Shown here one piece after another: positions 18,379 through 26,127 of a stretch of 35,045 bases of DNA. The position numbers and the translations under genes are program-made. The first letter of the stretch is position 1. The number at the start of each line of letters is the position of its first letter. The DNA comes from an uncultured Candidatus Poseidoniales archaeon (GTDB taxonomy: Archaea > Thermoplasmatota > Poseidoniia > Poseidoniales > Poseidoniaceae). The stretch lies in the NCBI GenBank assembly GCA_905182725.1, contig CAJJCQ010000068.1:1-35045 (forward strand). The letters are read 5' to 3'. The notes under the pieces were generated by a model. It saw only the letters and a list, made by a program, of their open reading frames with translations. It had not been told where the DNA came from and made no database searches.

Positions 18379-19323
18379 ATGGCAGGACTCATAACCATGG
18401 ACGACTTGACAAACGAACAAATCCTCAGTATTTTAGAGGATGCTGAACGACTTCTACCTGTGGCACGAGGTGAGATTTTCCTCCCACTTTTACAAGGTAG
18501 AATACTTGGAAATTTATTTTTTGAACCAAGCACACGGACTCGTATGTCGTTCGAAACCGCAATGAAAAGACTCGGCGGCGATGTTGTCAACCTCGGTGAT
18601 GTCAAAACCTCTTCAGTTGTCAAAGGAGAAACTCTGTTCGACACCATCCAAATGGTCGATGGCTATACCGATATTATCGCAATGCGCCATCCTCGACAAG
18701 GGGCAGCTCAATACGCGCAAGACGCAGCACGCGTCCCTATTCTCAACGGTGGAGATGGGGCAGGGCACCATCCTACACAAACGATGCTCGATTTGTTTAC
18801 AATCAAACAAGCCCATGGTCGCTTAGAGGGATTAAAAGTCGTTTTAGCTGGTGATTTACGGTATGGGCGAACAGTCCATTCCCTTTCTCATGCTTTGACC
18901 CGGTTTGGTTGCGAATTGATTTTTGCGAGTCCAAGTTTGTTGAACATGCCCGAAGAAATAGTTTCTGATTTGCGTTCTCACGGTGCAAATGTTATTGAAA
19001 CCGAAGATTTGTATGGTTCGATGGCAGATGCCGATGTCGTGTACATGACTCGAATTCAAAAAGAACGCTTTGCTGATGAAGATGAATATGCGAGATGTGC
19101 GGGGGCCTACAAACTGCATGCACGCCACCTTAGTGAAGTGAAGCAAGATATGATTATCATGCACCCATTACCTCGTGTCGATGAAATTGATCCTTCAGTC
19201 GATACGACTCGCCATGCACGATATTTCGAACAAGCTTTCAATGGAGTTGTCGCTCGTATGGCCCTTTTATGCCGCTTACTCGGTGTTACTGTCCCTGCCA
19301 AAATCGAAGGAGTTGCTCTGTGA
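18379..19323 (+). CDS. pyrB: Aspartate carbamoyltransferase catalytic subunit
   Basis: PyrB joins carbamoyl phosphate and aspartate in the first committed step of pyrimidine synthesis. The 314-residue protein shows the carbamoyl-phosphate loop FFEPSTRTRMSFE (Ser51-Thr52-Arg53-Thr54-Arg55), KGETL (Lys82), MRHPRQGAA, the HHPTQTMLDLF segment (His130 on), and the aspartate-side loop MHPLPRVDEID near the C terminus. The length is standard. GAGGGAAGAG lies shortly before the ATG. The stop overlaps the start of pyrI (TGATG), the usual coupled arrangement giving equal amounts of the catalytic and regulatory chains. Confidence 0.98.
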   Translation: MAGLITMDDLTNEQILSILEDAERLLPVARGEIFLPLLQGRILGNLFFEPSTRTRMSFETAMKRLGGDVVNLGDVKTSSVVKGETLFDTIQMVDGYTDIIAMRHPRQGAAQYAQDAARVPILNGGDGAGHHPTQTMLDLFTIKQAHGRLEGLKVVLAGDLRYGRTVHSLSHALTRFGCELIFASPSLLNMPEEIVSDLRSHGANVIETEDLYGSMADADVVYMTRIQKERFADEDEYARCAGAYKLHARHLSEVKQDMIIMHPLPRVDEIDPSVDTTRHARYFEQAFNGVVARMALLCRLLGVTVPAKIEGVAL

Positions 19324-19799
19324 TGTCCAATGAACATAGTATGCGCAGAGTAACAGCCATCCGTAATGGTACAGTGATTGACCACATTCCATCCGGGCAA
19401 GCTATGCGCGTTTTGGAAATGCTTGGAATTGCTGGTGCAACGGCTGTACCTGTTTCCCTTGTCATGAACGTCCCATCGAAAAAGATGGGTTCGAAAGATA
19501 TCATCAAAGTTGAAGACCGTGAATTGACACAATCAGAACTTGACCGATTGGCTTTGGTAGCACCAGACGCCCGTGTTGCAATTATCCGTGCTTATTCCGT
19601 TGCAGAAAAACTCTCCATTAACTTAGGTGAGGAACTGGTTAATGTTGTTCGCTGTACTTTCTCAAACTGCATTACTACGAATCTACGTGAACCTCAAGCA
19701 CATCGTCTGAAGGTCGTTCAAAGAGATCCGTTGCAATTGCGTTGCCATTATTGTGGCCGCCCTCAAAATTTAGGCGAATTGGCAAACAATGTTCTGTGA
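19323..19799 (+). CDS. pyrI: Aspartate carbamoyltransferase regulatory subunit
   Basis: PyrI binds CTP/ATP and holds PyrB trimers together, giving feedback control of pyrimidine synthesis. The 158-residue chain has the allosteric domain (VTAIRNGTVIDHIPSGQAMRVLEML; later KDIIKVEDRELTQSELDRLAL) and a C-terminal zinc domain with four cysteines at 111, 116, 141 and 144 (CTFSNC, CHYC). The ATG shares its A with the pyrB TGA stop, so the start is well fixed by translational coupling. The stop is directly adjacent to the stop of the convergent gene, with no intervening base. Confidence 0.97.
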   Translation: MSNEHSMRRVTAIRNGTVIDHIPSGQAMRVLEMLGIAGATAVPVSLVMNVPSKKMGSKDIIKVEDRELTQSELDRLALVAPDARVAIIRAYSVAEKLSINLGEELVNVVRCTFSNCITTNLREPQAHRLKVVQRDPLQLRCHYCGRPQNLGELANNVL

Positions 19800-20801
19800 T
19801 TAGTCATTCATCAAGGCCCGCATATCGCATGCTTTGCATTGCCTACTCGAGGTAAGTTCGCCACAGGACTCGCACGGCATTGGAGGAGAAGGTCGTGCTT
19901 CTACTCCTCCTAACTCAATGACTTGGTCGCGTAATCCTTTGATGTTATCTGCCATCCGTAACAATCCATGGCGGGTGCCGGCGACATCAGCTTCCATTCG
20001 GGCAACCATTTCCCGATGGCGCCAACGTAATGCTCCTTTTGCATGCGGGCATTCTTCATGGTGAAGTGGTAACTCGCGATGTAATGCATACAGGTGGACT
20101 TCTTGTTCAGGAATCCATCGCAAAGGGACAATACGGGGAGCCAGACCATCGACTGGTGTCGTTGTATGTGGGGCCAGGCGGAGGGTGCGTTCCAAATCGC
20201 CATTGGTCATGTTCATGAGAACTGTTTGCGCCATATCGTCGAGGTTATGTCCTAGAGCAACATAATCAGCATTCACTCTTTTTGCCAAGTGGTTAATGCC
20301 TTGTCTGCGGAAAACGCCACAGTAAGAGCATGGCATTCGCGGAGCATCTTTGTTTTCTTTGACGAGTCCAGGGATTCGGTTCGCTACTTCGTCCATTTCT
20401 TTGAAACTTAATTCAGGGTAAGATACCGTGATAAATTCAATTCCAAGACGGTCGCATAATTCTTGGGCACAAATCAACGAGGGTGGCCGGTAACCATCAA
20501 TTCCTTCATCCACCGTCCCGGCAATAATGGTGACATCAGGTCGCTTACCGAGGCGGTCAACAAGACTGTCGAGTAAAACAGCAGAATCTTTCCCCCCCGA
20601 AATCGCTACAAAGATCGTAGTTTCTTTATCTCGAGGAAGTTTGAGTTGATGACGCAATTCCTTTCCTACTTTTTTCCGAACTGATTTAGCCATGTGCTCT
20701 CCACACAAGATTCGTCCAGAATAGGCTTGTTCGAGAATGGCCGGTTTTGAGCAACTATCGCAGGTTGGAACGGAAAATACCGGTTCAACACCCTTCGCCA
20801 T
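19800..20801 (-). CDS. PP-loop tRNA 2-thiolation enzyme (TtuA/Ncs6/NcsA family)
   Basis: This enzyme activates tRNA with ATP and transfers sulfur to a uridine, making 2-thiouridine at position 34 (Ncs6/NcsA) or 54 (TtuA). The 333-residue protein has an N-terminal zinc finger (CDSC then CGEH), the ATP pyrophosphatase loop FVAISGGKDSAVLL, and a central cysteine motif MPCSYCGVFRR that with a later Cys in HHEECPHA can bind an Fe-S cluster. The GHNLDDMAQTVLMN motif follows, and a C-terminal zinc finger has CESC and CKAC. All these are hallmarks of the TtuA/Ncs6 subgroup. Which uridine is modified cannot be told from sequence alone. ATG 20801 is used; GTG two codons upstream is possible. The gene is divergent from the Roadblock module. 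Confidence 0.9.
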   Translation of the reverse strand: MAKGVEPVFSVPTCDSCSKPAILEQAYSGRILCGEHMAKSVRKKVGKELRHQLKLPRDKETTIFVAISGGKDSAVLLDSLVDRLGKRPDVTIIAGTVDEGIDGYRPPSLICAQELCDRLGIEFITVSYPELSFKEMDEVANRIPGLVKENKDAPRMPCSYCGVFRRQGINHLAKRVNADYVALGHNLDDMAQTVLMNMTNGDLERTLRLAPHTTTPVDGLAPRIVPLRWIPEQEVHLYALHRELPLHHEECPHAKGALRWRHREMVARMEADVAGTRHGLLRMADNIKGLRDQVIELGGVEARPSPPMPCESCGELTSSRQCKACDMRALMND

Positions 20802-20889
20802 ATACACTTGCGGGCACCACTATGGTTTGAGTTCACCGCTTGGATTGGAGATTCTATGCTTGTGTTGATTCTTAGAATTATGACTTTTA

Positions 20890-20918
20890 CCAATTGAATT
20901 TTTAATTTTCCAATTGAA
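20890..20918. repeat. Direct repeat CCAATTGAA, 20-bp period
   Basis: CCAATTGAA occurs at 20890-20898 and 20910-20918, exactly 20 bp apart (about two helical turns), each containing the palindrome CAATTG, within AT-rich DNA between divergent genes. A paired operator is plausible. Confidence 0.35.
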
Positions 20919-21058
20919 AACTTTTGACCCATATTGCCTAATCGAGGGTAAAATTCAGGTAAATCGGAGCCATTTACAAGCGCGGAAAACCGCTCAAAAG
21001 CAGGTCTCCGCGAGGTCAGTTTTGAATCCCCAGTTGGAAAATCATTTTGGGTCTTCAA

Positions 21059-21076
21059 ATCCCCCTTTAGGGGGAT
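21059..21076. promoter_or_regulatory. Perfect 7-bp inverted repeat upstream of the Roadblock module
   Basis: ATCCCCC (21059-21065), loop TTTA, GGGGGAT (21070-21076). It lies 52 bases before ATG 21129 (16 before TTG 21093). It may be an operator or, if transcribed, a leader hairpin. Confidence 0.45.
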
Positions 21077-21128
21077 AAAAGCGCAAAACTACTTGAAGGC
21101 TACAGCGCAGACGAGAAGTTTGAGAACC

Positions 21129-21470
21129 ATGCTGCAACGAGTACTTGCCGGATTATGCCGCCTTGAAGGTGTCAATCAAGCAATGCTTATCGACGACTCT
21201 GGCCAATTATTGGCAAGTGTCGGTGAAGAAGGAGTCATGCCACCGTTTGAACAGGCCGTGGAAATGATTCAGGTAGCCCAAGAAACTGGAGATGCCCTTG
21301 GCCTAGGTCAAGTCTACGAAGTGTGGTGCGAAAGCAAGAAACGGATGATAATAGATGTGGCAGCACCAAATCGAATTGTCGTTTTGAGTGGCGATGGAGG
21401 GCGATTAGCCCGATGGCGTCATGCACTTGACCGCGACCGTCGAATTCTCGCGACTACCCCAAGAATGTGA
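21129..21470 (+). CDS. Roadblock/LC7-domain protein
   Basis: The 113-residue protein is essentially one Roadblock/LC7 domain: an N-terminal helix (MLQRVLAGLCRLEGV), a strand pair with a tight turn (QAMLIDDSGQLLASVGEEG), a long central helix (PFEQAVEMIQVAQETGDAL), then strands (GQVYEVWCESKKRMIIDVAAPNRIVVLS) and a final helix (GGRLARWRHALDRD). Family knowledge: such proteins dimerise and regulate small Ras-like GTPases such as MglA, or act as scaffolds. ATG 21129 matches the domain boundary; an in-frame TTG at 21093 is an alternative. It overlaps or abuts the following Roadblock-like coiled-coil gene, so the two products probably form a heteromeric complex. No GTPase gene is in the window. Confidence 0.78.
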   Translation: MLQRVLAGLCRLEGVNQAMLIDDSGQLLASVGEEGVMPPFEQAVEMIQVAQETGDALGLGQVYEVWCESKKRMIIDVAAPNRIVVLSGDGGRLARWRHALDRDRRILATTPRM

Positions 21471-21478
21471 GTGATCCC

Positions 21479-24400
21479 ATGTTTAATCTGCCAGATGGAA
21501 ACCCAATCGAAGAAGAAATAAAGGTCGGAGACGGCATAATCCAGCCGTTTGACAATGGCGTGATTAGCACGTGGATTGGCCGACGGAAAACCCCTGCTGG
21601 ACATCGCCTCGTCCGTGCTGGACGAATTATCGGCTGGCTTTCTGAATCAGAGAAAGGCAAGACACTCTTGGGTGGAAAAGAGGCTCGTCAAAGACTTGAA
21701 GAAATCGAATCTAAAGATTCGTGCAGATTTACCGCAGGTTCCTATTCTCTTGCCGGGCTTGGAAGTGTTGCAGAAGTTGTTCCCGAAGCCTTTGAATTTA
21801 CAGCCGATCGTCAAGGCTTGTTACCTCGAGGCGATGCACTTCAACGTTTGATGAGTCGAGATCTTTCCGCAGTTTTGCGTGTGCTGATGGAGCAAGACAC
21901 CGTTCGCGGCGGTATCGTGGTTGACCAGGGAATGCTGATTGATTCGGTTGGTGAATTACCGGCTGACCCCGACAGTCTTTCAGCTCAAATCCACACAACA
22001 CTTTCCGACATGCGAATGGAAGGTTTGAATGCTGGACTCGGACTCAATGGTTCGAGTCATTGGACTCTTCACACGAATGACGGATCTCTTCTTCTTGCAG
22101 AATCAGGTGATATTTCAATCGGCGTCTGGACTGAAGCCAATACCAACCATGCTCGCCTTATTTCTGCGGCATCCGGCCTTCTCGATGGAGAGATGGGCTC
22201 AGTTGGAGTACGAGGTGGCCCTCTTCCCGAAGGTTTTGTTTTGAGAGAAGGACGAGGTGGCCCAGATGCAATTCTTTCAATGCTAACTGCCGCTGTGAAA
22301 GAAGAAGTTACCGGCTATTTGCAAGCGGGTCAATCTGCTCAGGCAGTATCTGTTCTTTTGTCACGAGGTATTCCAGTCGGTATCTCAGCATCAGAAGACG
22401 ATTCTTTGGAAGAGGCAATGCTCAAATTTACCGATTCAAAATGGGTTTTGAAACTGCATCGTCTACCTGTTGGAAGTATTATTTCTCGTGATTCGGGGAC
22501 AATTGATACCTTCAGCCTCGATATGTTCCATGAATTATTGGTGGTTCTCCGGACCCGTTCAGAAAGCCGAAAAGCAAACCTCAAAATCAAACTGAACGAT
22601 TTGTTTGGTTTTGAAATCGGCATGGACGTGCTTCGAACCAGCAGAGCATCCGTTAAATTCGCTGAAACTATTGAAGAAGTGAGTGACGGTATTGGTGGAG
22701 AGGCTGCACAATATTTAGCTGTCGATTCAGGCCTTCGTAGGCGCTTAGAAGCAGCCGATCATCGTATTGATGATTTGGAGAAAGAGAAGGCAGTACTCGC
22801 CGGTCGTCTTGATGAATCACATTCTGCAAAGAATGCTGCACAGATTGTAGCCAGAGAGGCCAGTGAATCTCGGATGGAATCGATTACGAAAATCGAAAAG
22901 AACAATTCAACTCTCGATAAGATGCAACTGGACCTCGCAGAATCACGCGCCACGAGTGAGCAAGCGGAAAACCGAGCCGAACGATTGGTTAAGCGTGTCA
23001 ATGAACTTGAACATCAAGTAAGTGTTCGAGCTGCTGAACTTGCCAAAGCACTTGGCGATGCGACCTCGAGTGAAGTATTACGTTCTGCCATTGAAGAATT
23101 GGCTTTGAAAGAATCCCAATTAAATGCAGACTTGGCAGTAGGAAGTGATCGATTATCAACTATACGCCAACAAGCAGATGATGACGAGCGTCGATTACGC
23201 GTTCTGCAAGAACAAGTAGAAGCCACTCGTGAACGCCACACTCGAGTTCAGGCAGAATCGATGCTTTTAGAAGAGAAAATACATTCCCATACTTCTGAAT
23301 TAGAGTCCATCGATGCCGAAGCAAAAGCATCACGCCGACGCTCTGAAGAAGATCGTACTCGACTTGCTTCGGATGAGGCACGTCAAGCACAAGTTCATGC
23401 TGAACTTCGTGAATTAATGACTGAACGCCGACAAACATTGCGTGAACTCGGAGATTTAGGTGCACGACGTGGTCATGCTGAGGCAGAATTAGTTTCACTT
23501 GTTGAACGGGCAGAAGCACTTTCGCAAGCTCATGAAGAAGCCTTGTCGGATATTCAAGAAGCAGAACGGCTCCGTGCTCGTTTGGCTGAAGAGCCACTGG
23601 CTCAGGCCCTACTCGATGATGCTTCGACTTTCGAGGGTCTCGGTCCTGTCCTTGAACGACTTGAAAATGCGCGAGTACTTGGATACTCAGTCACTCTTCT
23701 TGACCGCGCAGTTGAACGTGGATTGCAAGTGATTCAAACAACAGTAGACCATGTTGCTGCAACCCCTCGGCATCTTCTTTCGAGTGAAGTTATGACATTA
23801 CTTGAACGCCAGGTTCCTCAAACTGCAGGTGCAGTTCGAGGTCTTGCTCGATGGTCTGTTCAACAAAGGTTAGAGCATCAACTTGGTGAAACAGTCGGTC
23901 ATGTCGTTATTGATTTAGAGCACCTCTTGGAAGACTTCGACCGTTCGATCACGATGCTTCGCCGTCTTCGTAATGTGCTGGAGCAACTTGTTCGACTTGG
24001 CGCCCCTCATCAAGATGTTGAAGCACTCCTCAATAATTGCTCACGACCAGAAGCACTCCCAAGTATCGCAAAAGCCACTCGAAAGCTGATTCAAGTTGCA
24101 CTTGATGACATTTATCTCGAAGCTGACCAACGTGATGCTGGTGAAGCAATTGCTCTCGAAGAAACAGCTCGTGTTCTTGAAGAGTTGATCACTCAACTCG
24201 ATGCTTCTGGCCTAGCGGATGGAGTTCCACGAGGGATGCTTTGGGAATTCCAACGTGATGGATTGTTACCTTATGAGCGAAACTCTGTACCGGATGCTCA
24301 ACGTACACCAGTTGAAGAAGAAATGCTCCTTGATATGGAATCAAGCCTTGTTGGACCGGTCCCAGTATCATTAGATACAGTAAAGGAAGAACCAACAATC

Positions 24401-24655
24401 GATGATGCAGGATGGGAAAGTATGCCGGTTCCTGTGGATGAAGCAATGCTCAATGAAACCATGACATCTTCTGAACCTCTTTCCTCAAAGGTGGTTGTAT
24501 CCTCTGTTGACCAAAGCGATGAGCGTGCACAGCTGGAAGCAGAATTAGCACGTTTAGATGCATCTTGGAACCATCGACAAGAACCTGCTGTAGATTCAGC
24601 AGTTGATCCTGCTTTAGCAGCACTTGAAGCCCGACTCTCTGGTCTTGATTTCTGA
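21479..24655 (+). CDS. Large Roadblock-like plus coiled-coil protein
   Basis: The product has 1,058 residues and is not matched to a named family. Residues about 1-110 are an unknown globular domain (TWIGRRKTPAGHRLVRAGRI). Residues about 127-236 resemble a Roadblock/LC7 domain (LSAVLRVLMEQDTVRGGIVV, then helix, then strands with DGSLLLAESGDISIGVW). After a further mixed region, about residues 420-705 form a long, SMC-like coiled coil rich in Glu, Arg and Ala. The C-terminal part is helical (HLLEDFDRSITMLRRLRNVLEQL) and ends in a low-complexity linker and a short helix, LAALEARLSGLDF. There is no ATP-binding motif, so it is not an SMC ATPase. ATG 21479 is used; GTG 21467, overlapping the previous stop as GTGA, is equally possible. 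It is probably a cytoskeletal or scaffold element. Confidence 0.8.
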   Translation: MFNLPDGNPIEEEIKVGDGIIQPFDNGVISTWIGRRKTPAGHRLVRAGRIIGWLSESEKGKTLLGGKEARQRLEEIESKDSCRFTAGSYSLAGLGSVAEVVPEAFEFTADRQGLLPRGDALQRLMSRDLSAVLRVLMEQDTVRGGIVVDQGMLIDSVGELPADPDSLSAQIHTTLSDMRMEGLNAGLGLNGSSHWTLHTNDGSLLLAESGDISIGVWTEANTNHARLISAASGLLDGEMGSVGVRGGPLPEGFVLREGRGGPDAILSMLTAAVKEEVTGYLQAGQSAQAVSVLLSRGIPVGISASEDDSLEEAMLKFTDSKWVLKLHRLPVGSIISRDSGTIDTFSLDMFHELLVVLRTRSESRKANLKIKLNDLFGFEIGMDVLRTSRASVKFAETIEEVSDGIGGEAAQYLAVDSGLRRRLEAADHRIDDLEKEKAVLAGRLDESHSAKNAAQIVAREASESRMESITKIEKNNSTLDKMQLDLAESRATSEQAENRAERLVKRVNELEHQVSVRAAELAKALGDATSSEVLRSAIEELALKESQLNADLAVGSDRLSTIRQQADDDERRLRVLQEQVEATRERHTRVQAESMLLEEKIHSHTSELESIDAEAKASRRRSEEDRTRLASDEARQAQVHAELRELMTERRQTLRELGDLGARRGHAEAELVSLVERAEALSQAHEEALSDIQEAERLRARLAEEPLAQALLDDASTFEGLGPVLERLENARVLGYSVTLLDRAVERGLQVIQTTVDHVAATPRHLLSSEVMTLLERQVPQTAGAVRGLARWSVQQRLEHQLGETVGHVVIDLEHLLEDFDRSITMLRRLRNVLEQLVRLGAPHQDVEALLNNCSRPEALPSIAKATRKLIQVALDDIYLEADQRDAGEAIALEETARVLEELITQLDASGLADGVPRGMLWEFQRDGLLPYERNSVPDAQRTPVEEEMLLDMESSLVGPVPVSLDTVKEEPTIDDAGWESMPVPVDEAMLNETMTSSEPLSSKVVVSSVDQSDERAQLEAELARLDASWNHRQEPAVDSAVDPALAALEARLSGLDF

Positions 24656-24665
24656 GGTGAACCCC

Positions 24666-24911
24666 ATGTCATCTGAAACGAACACTCTTCTTTCACGCAA
24701 AGAAACACCTGGGCGAAGATACCCACTGTTTGTTGAACGACTTCTTTTGATTTTGGTTGTGATTGGTTCAATCGTTCTTCATCCAAAAGTTCTCGAAATG
24801 GTTGATGGAGTATTCGGTACTGTCGTAGCTTGGTGTGGATTGCCACTCTTTTTGTTACTGTGTGCAGAATTATCAGGACGAATTGTCCAAGCACTCCATT
24901 CAGATTCGTAA
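24666..24911 (+). CDS. Small two-helix membrane protein
   Basis: The 81-residue protein has two hydrophobic helices, LLLILVVIGSIVLH at about 25-38 and VVAWCGLPLFLLLCAEL at about 53-69, with a charged N terminus (MSSETNTLLSRKETPGRR). GAGGTGA before the ATG supports this start. It lies 10 bases after the coiled-coil gene, so it is probably the third member of the Roadblock transcript and might anchor that complex to the membrane; this is inferred from position. Its stop directly abuts the stop of the convergent gene. Confidence 0.7.
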   Translation: MSSETNTLLSRKETPGRRYPLFVERLLLILVVIGSIVLHPKVLEMVDGVFGTVVAWCGLPLFLLLCAELSGRIVQALHSDS

Positions 24912-26126
24912 TCAAATCTCTACGACTTCTTTACTTTGTGAAGTAGCATCTTGTGCCCTTCGAGCATAAATCAATCCCCATATACGTTCCCAGGGAACAA
25001 AGAATCTGAGCAATGCCATGATACTCAAGAACATCGCTGCGGAAATAACTAATCCGTATGTCAGTGATAATTCGATGGATTCAGAAACTTGACCCGCCCA
25101 TTGACTGCCCGTGGAATCTTTGACAATGTCCAAGAGAACACTATGGAATCCGAGTGCTACCATGGTTGCAATACCAGTTAATCCAAGGAATCCGAAAGTG
25201 TGCTTGAGGTGGGTGTTGAGAACATTGTCCATCTGTCGAACATATTCAGGGTCTCGCTTACATGATTCAGGAAGACGGTATGCATATTCCAAATAACGGA
25301 TCACACCGTAGGAAGATTCTTGGAATACCATGATGAGAATGGCAATCATGATCAGAGCGAATTGCTCCTTAGTAACGAGCATCAAGCCAAAAATGCCAAT
25401 TGTCGGTTCACTGAATTGTGCCCCAATAACGCTGACAGAGTCCCCATAGTTTCCAAGTTGACCGTTGATTAACGGGAATGCTAGTATTGCATGAATACCA
25501 AGGAACAACAATGTGAATCCAATAGCCCAAGCGATGGAACGACGGGAAAGACCCCATATTCCTCGAACACCCATAATGACAGGTAAGAGGTAAAGGAAGA
25601 GAATCATCAAAGATAAAATCATCAACAAAGGCCACTCAAGTGTGCTGAGTTCAGCGGAGTTTGGTAATCGTAAATCAAAACTGAATAACATCCCAGTGAG
25701 CCATGAAAGCAAAAGTTGACCGACTAATACGACAATCATTGTGATGATGAAACCTAACTTCACCCGTTGCTGAACGGTCGGTGTTTGGAATGCTAAGAGA
25801 GCCATTCCTCCACCAAGTGCCAATCCAAGAACCAATGGAACAAAGAAACGAGCCAAACCAGTTCGTCCTTCACCGGTGAGCCAATCTCCAATTGGTAATT
25901 GATCACCAATGAGGATTTCAATAGTATCGAAAAGCATTGTGTGGTCGATTGAGCCGACAACATACGTCGATACGATTTCGAGATACATTCCAATCAATGC
26001 CACAGTTGCAATAACCTGCAGAGTGATAATTTGCCATTGTTTTCGGAGCATCTTTAGATGCAATGTACGAGGGTGAATGCTTCCACTCAGGGTAACATCA
26101 CCTTGTAGTCCAACATCTTCAGCCAT
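24912..26126 (-). CDS. Polytopic membrane protein in DUF58 operon
   Basis: The 404-residue protein has about nine transmembrane segments (for example IITLQVIATVALIGMYLEIV, FFVPLVLGLALGGGMALLAF, LLMILSLMILFLYLLPVIM, AIGFTLLFLGIHAILAFPLI, IMIAILIMVFQESSYGVI). A charged loop precedes the last pair (YRLPESCKRDPEYVRQMDNV). It has no known motif. The start is supported by GAGGGG inside the 3' end of the DUF58 gene, and only one base separates the two genes, so it is the last gene of the DUF4350-DUF58 transcript. In related loci membrane proteins accompany DUF58 and DUF4350, so a shared envelope role is inferred. Confidence 0.75.
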   Translation of the reverse strand: MAEDVGLQGDVTLSGSIHPRTLHLKMLRKQWQIITLQVIATVALIGMYLEIVSTYVVGSIDHTMLFDTIEILIGDQLPIGDWLTGEGRTGLARFFVPLVLGLALGGGMALLAFQTPTVQQRVKLGFIITMIVVLVGQLLLSWLTGMLFSFDLRLPNSAELSTLEWPLLMILSLMILFLYLLPVIMGVRGIWGLSRRSIAWAIGFTLLFLGIHAILAFPLINGQLGNYGDSVSVIGAQFSEPTIGIFGLMLVTKEQFALIMIAILIMVFQESSYGVIRYLEYAYRLPESCKRDPEYVRQMDNVLNTHLKHTFGFLGLTGIATMVALGFHSVLLDIVKDSTGSQWAGQVSESIELSLTYGLVISAAMFLSIMALLRFFVPWERIWGLIYARRAQDATSQSKEVVEI

Positions 26127-26127
26127 C

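Larger units (their letters stand above)
20802..21128. other. Long divergent intergenic region with several repeats
   Basis: This is the longest gene-free stretch in the window. It holds an AT-rich block (about 20870-20925) suited to divergent promoters, a pair of CCAATTGAA repeats, a GC-rich segment that could fold (CGGAG 20965-20969 with CTCCG 21006-21010 enclosing GCGG/CCGC at 20982-20993), and a strong hairpin at 21059-21076. I see no convincing ORF or tRNA. A small RNA is possible but unproven. Confidence 0.5.

Noticed and set aside
21040-21076. tRNA-like T-loop (TTCAAATCCCC) near 21054
   Set aside because: No acceptor stem, D arm or anticodon arm can be formed around it; the C-run belongs to the perfect hairpin.
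24298-24915. 205-codon ORF antisense to the coiled-coil gene and the small membrane gene
   Set aside because: It covers two supported genes on the other strand; Ser-rich composition is the complement of their codons.
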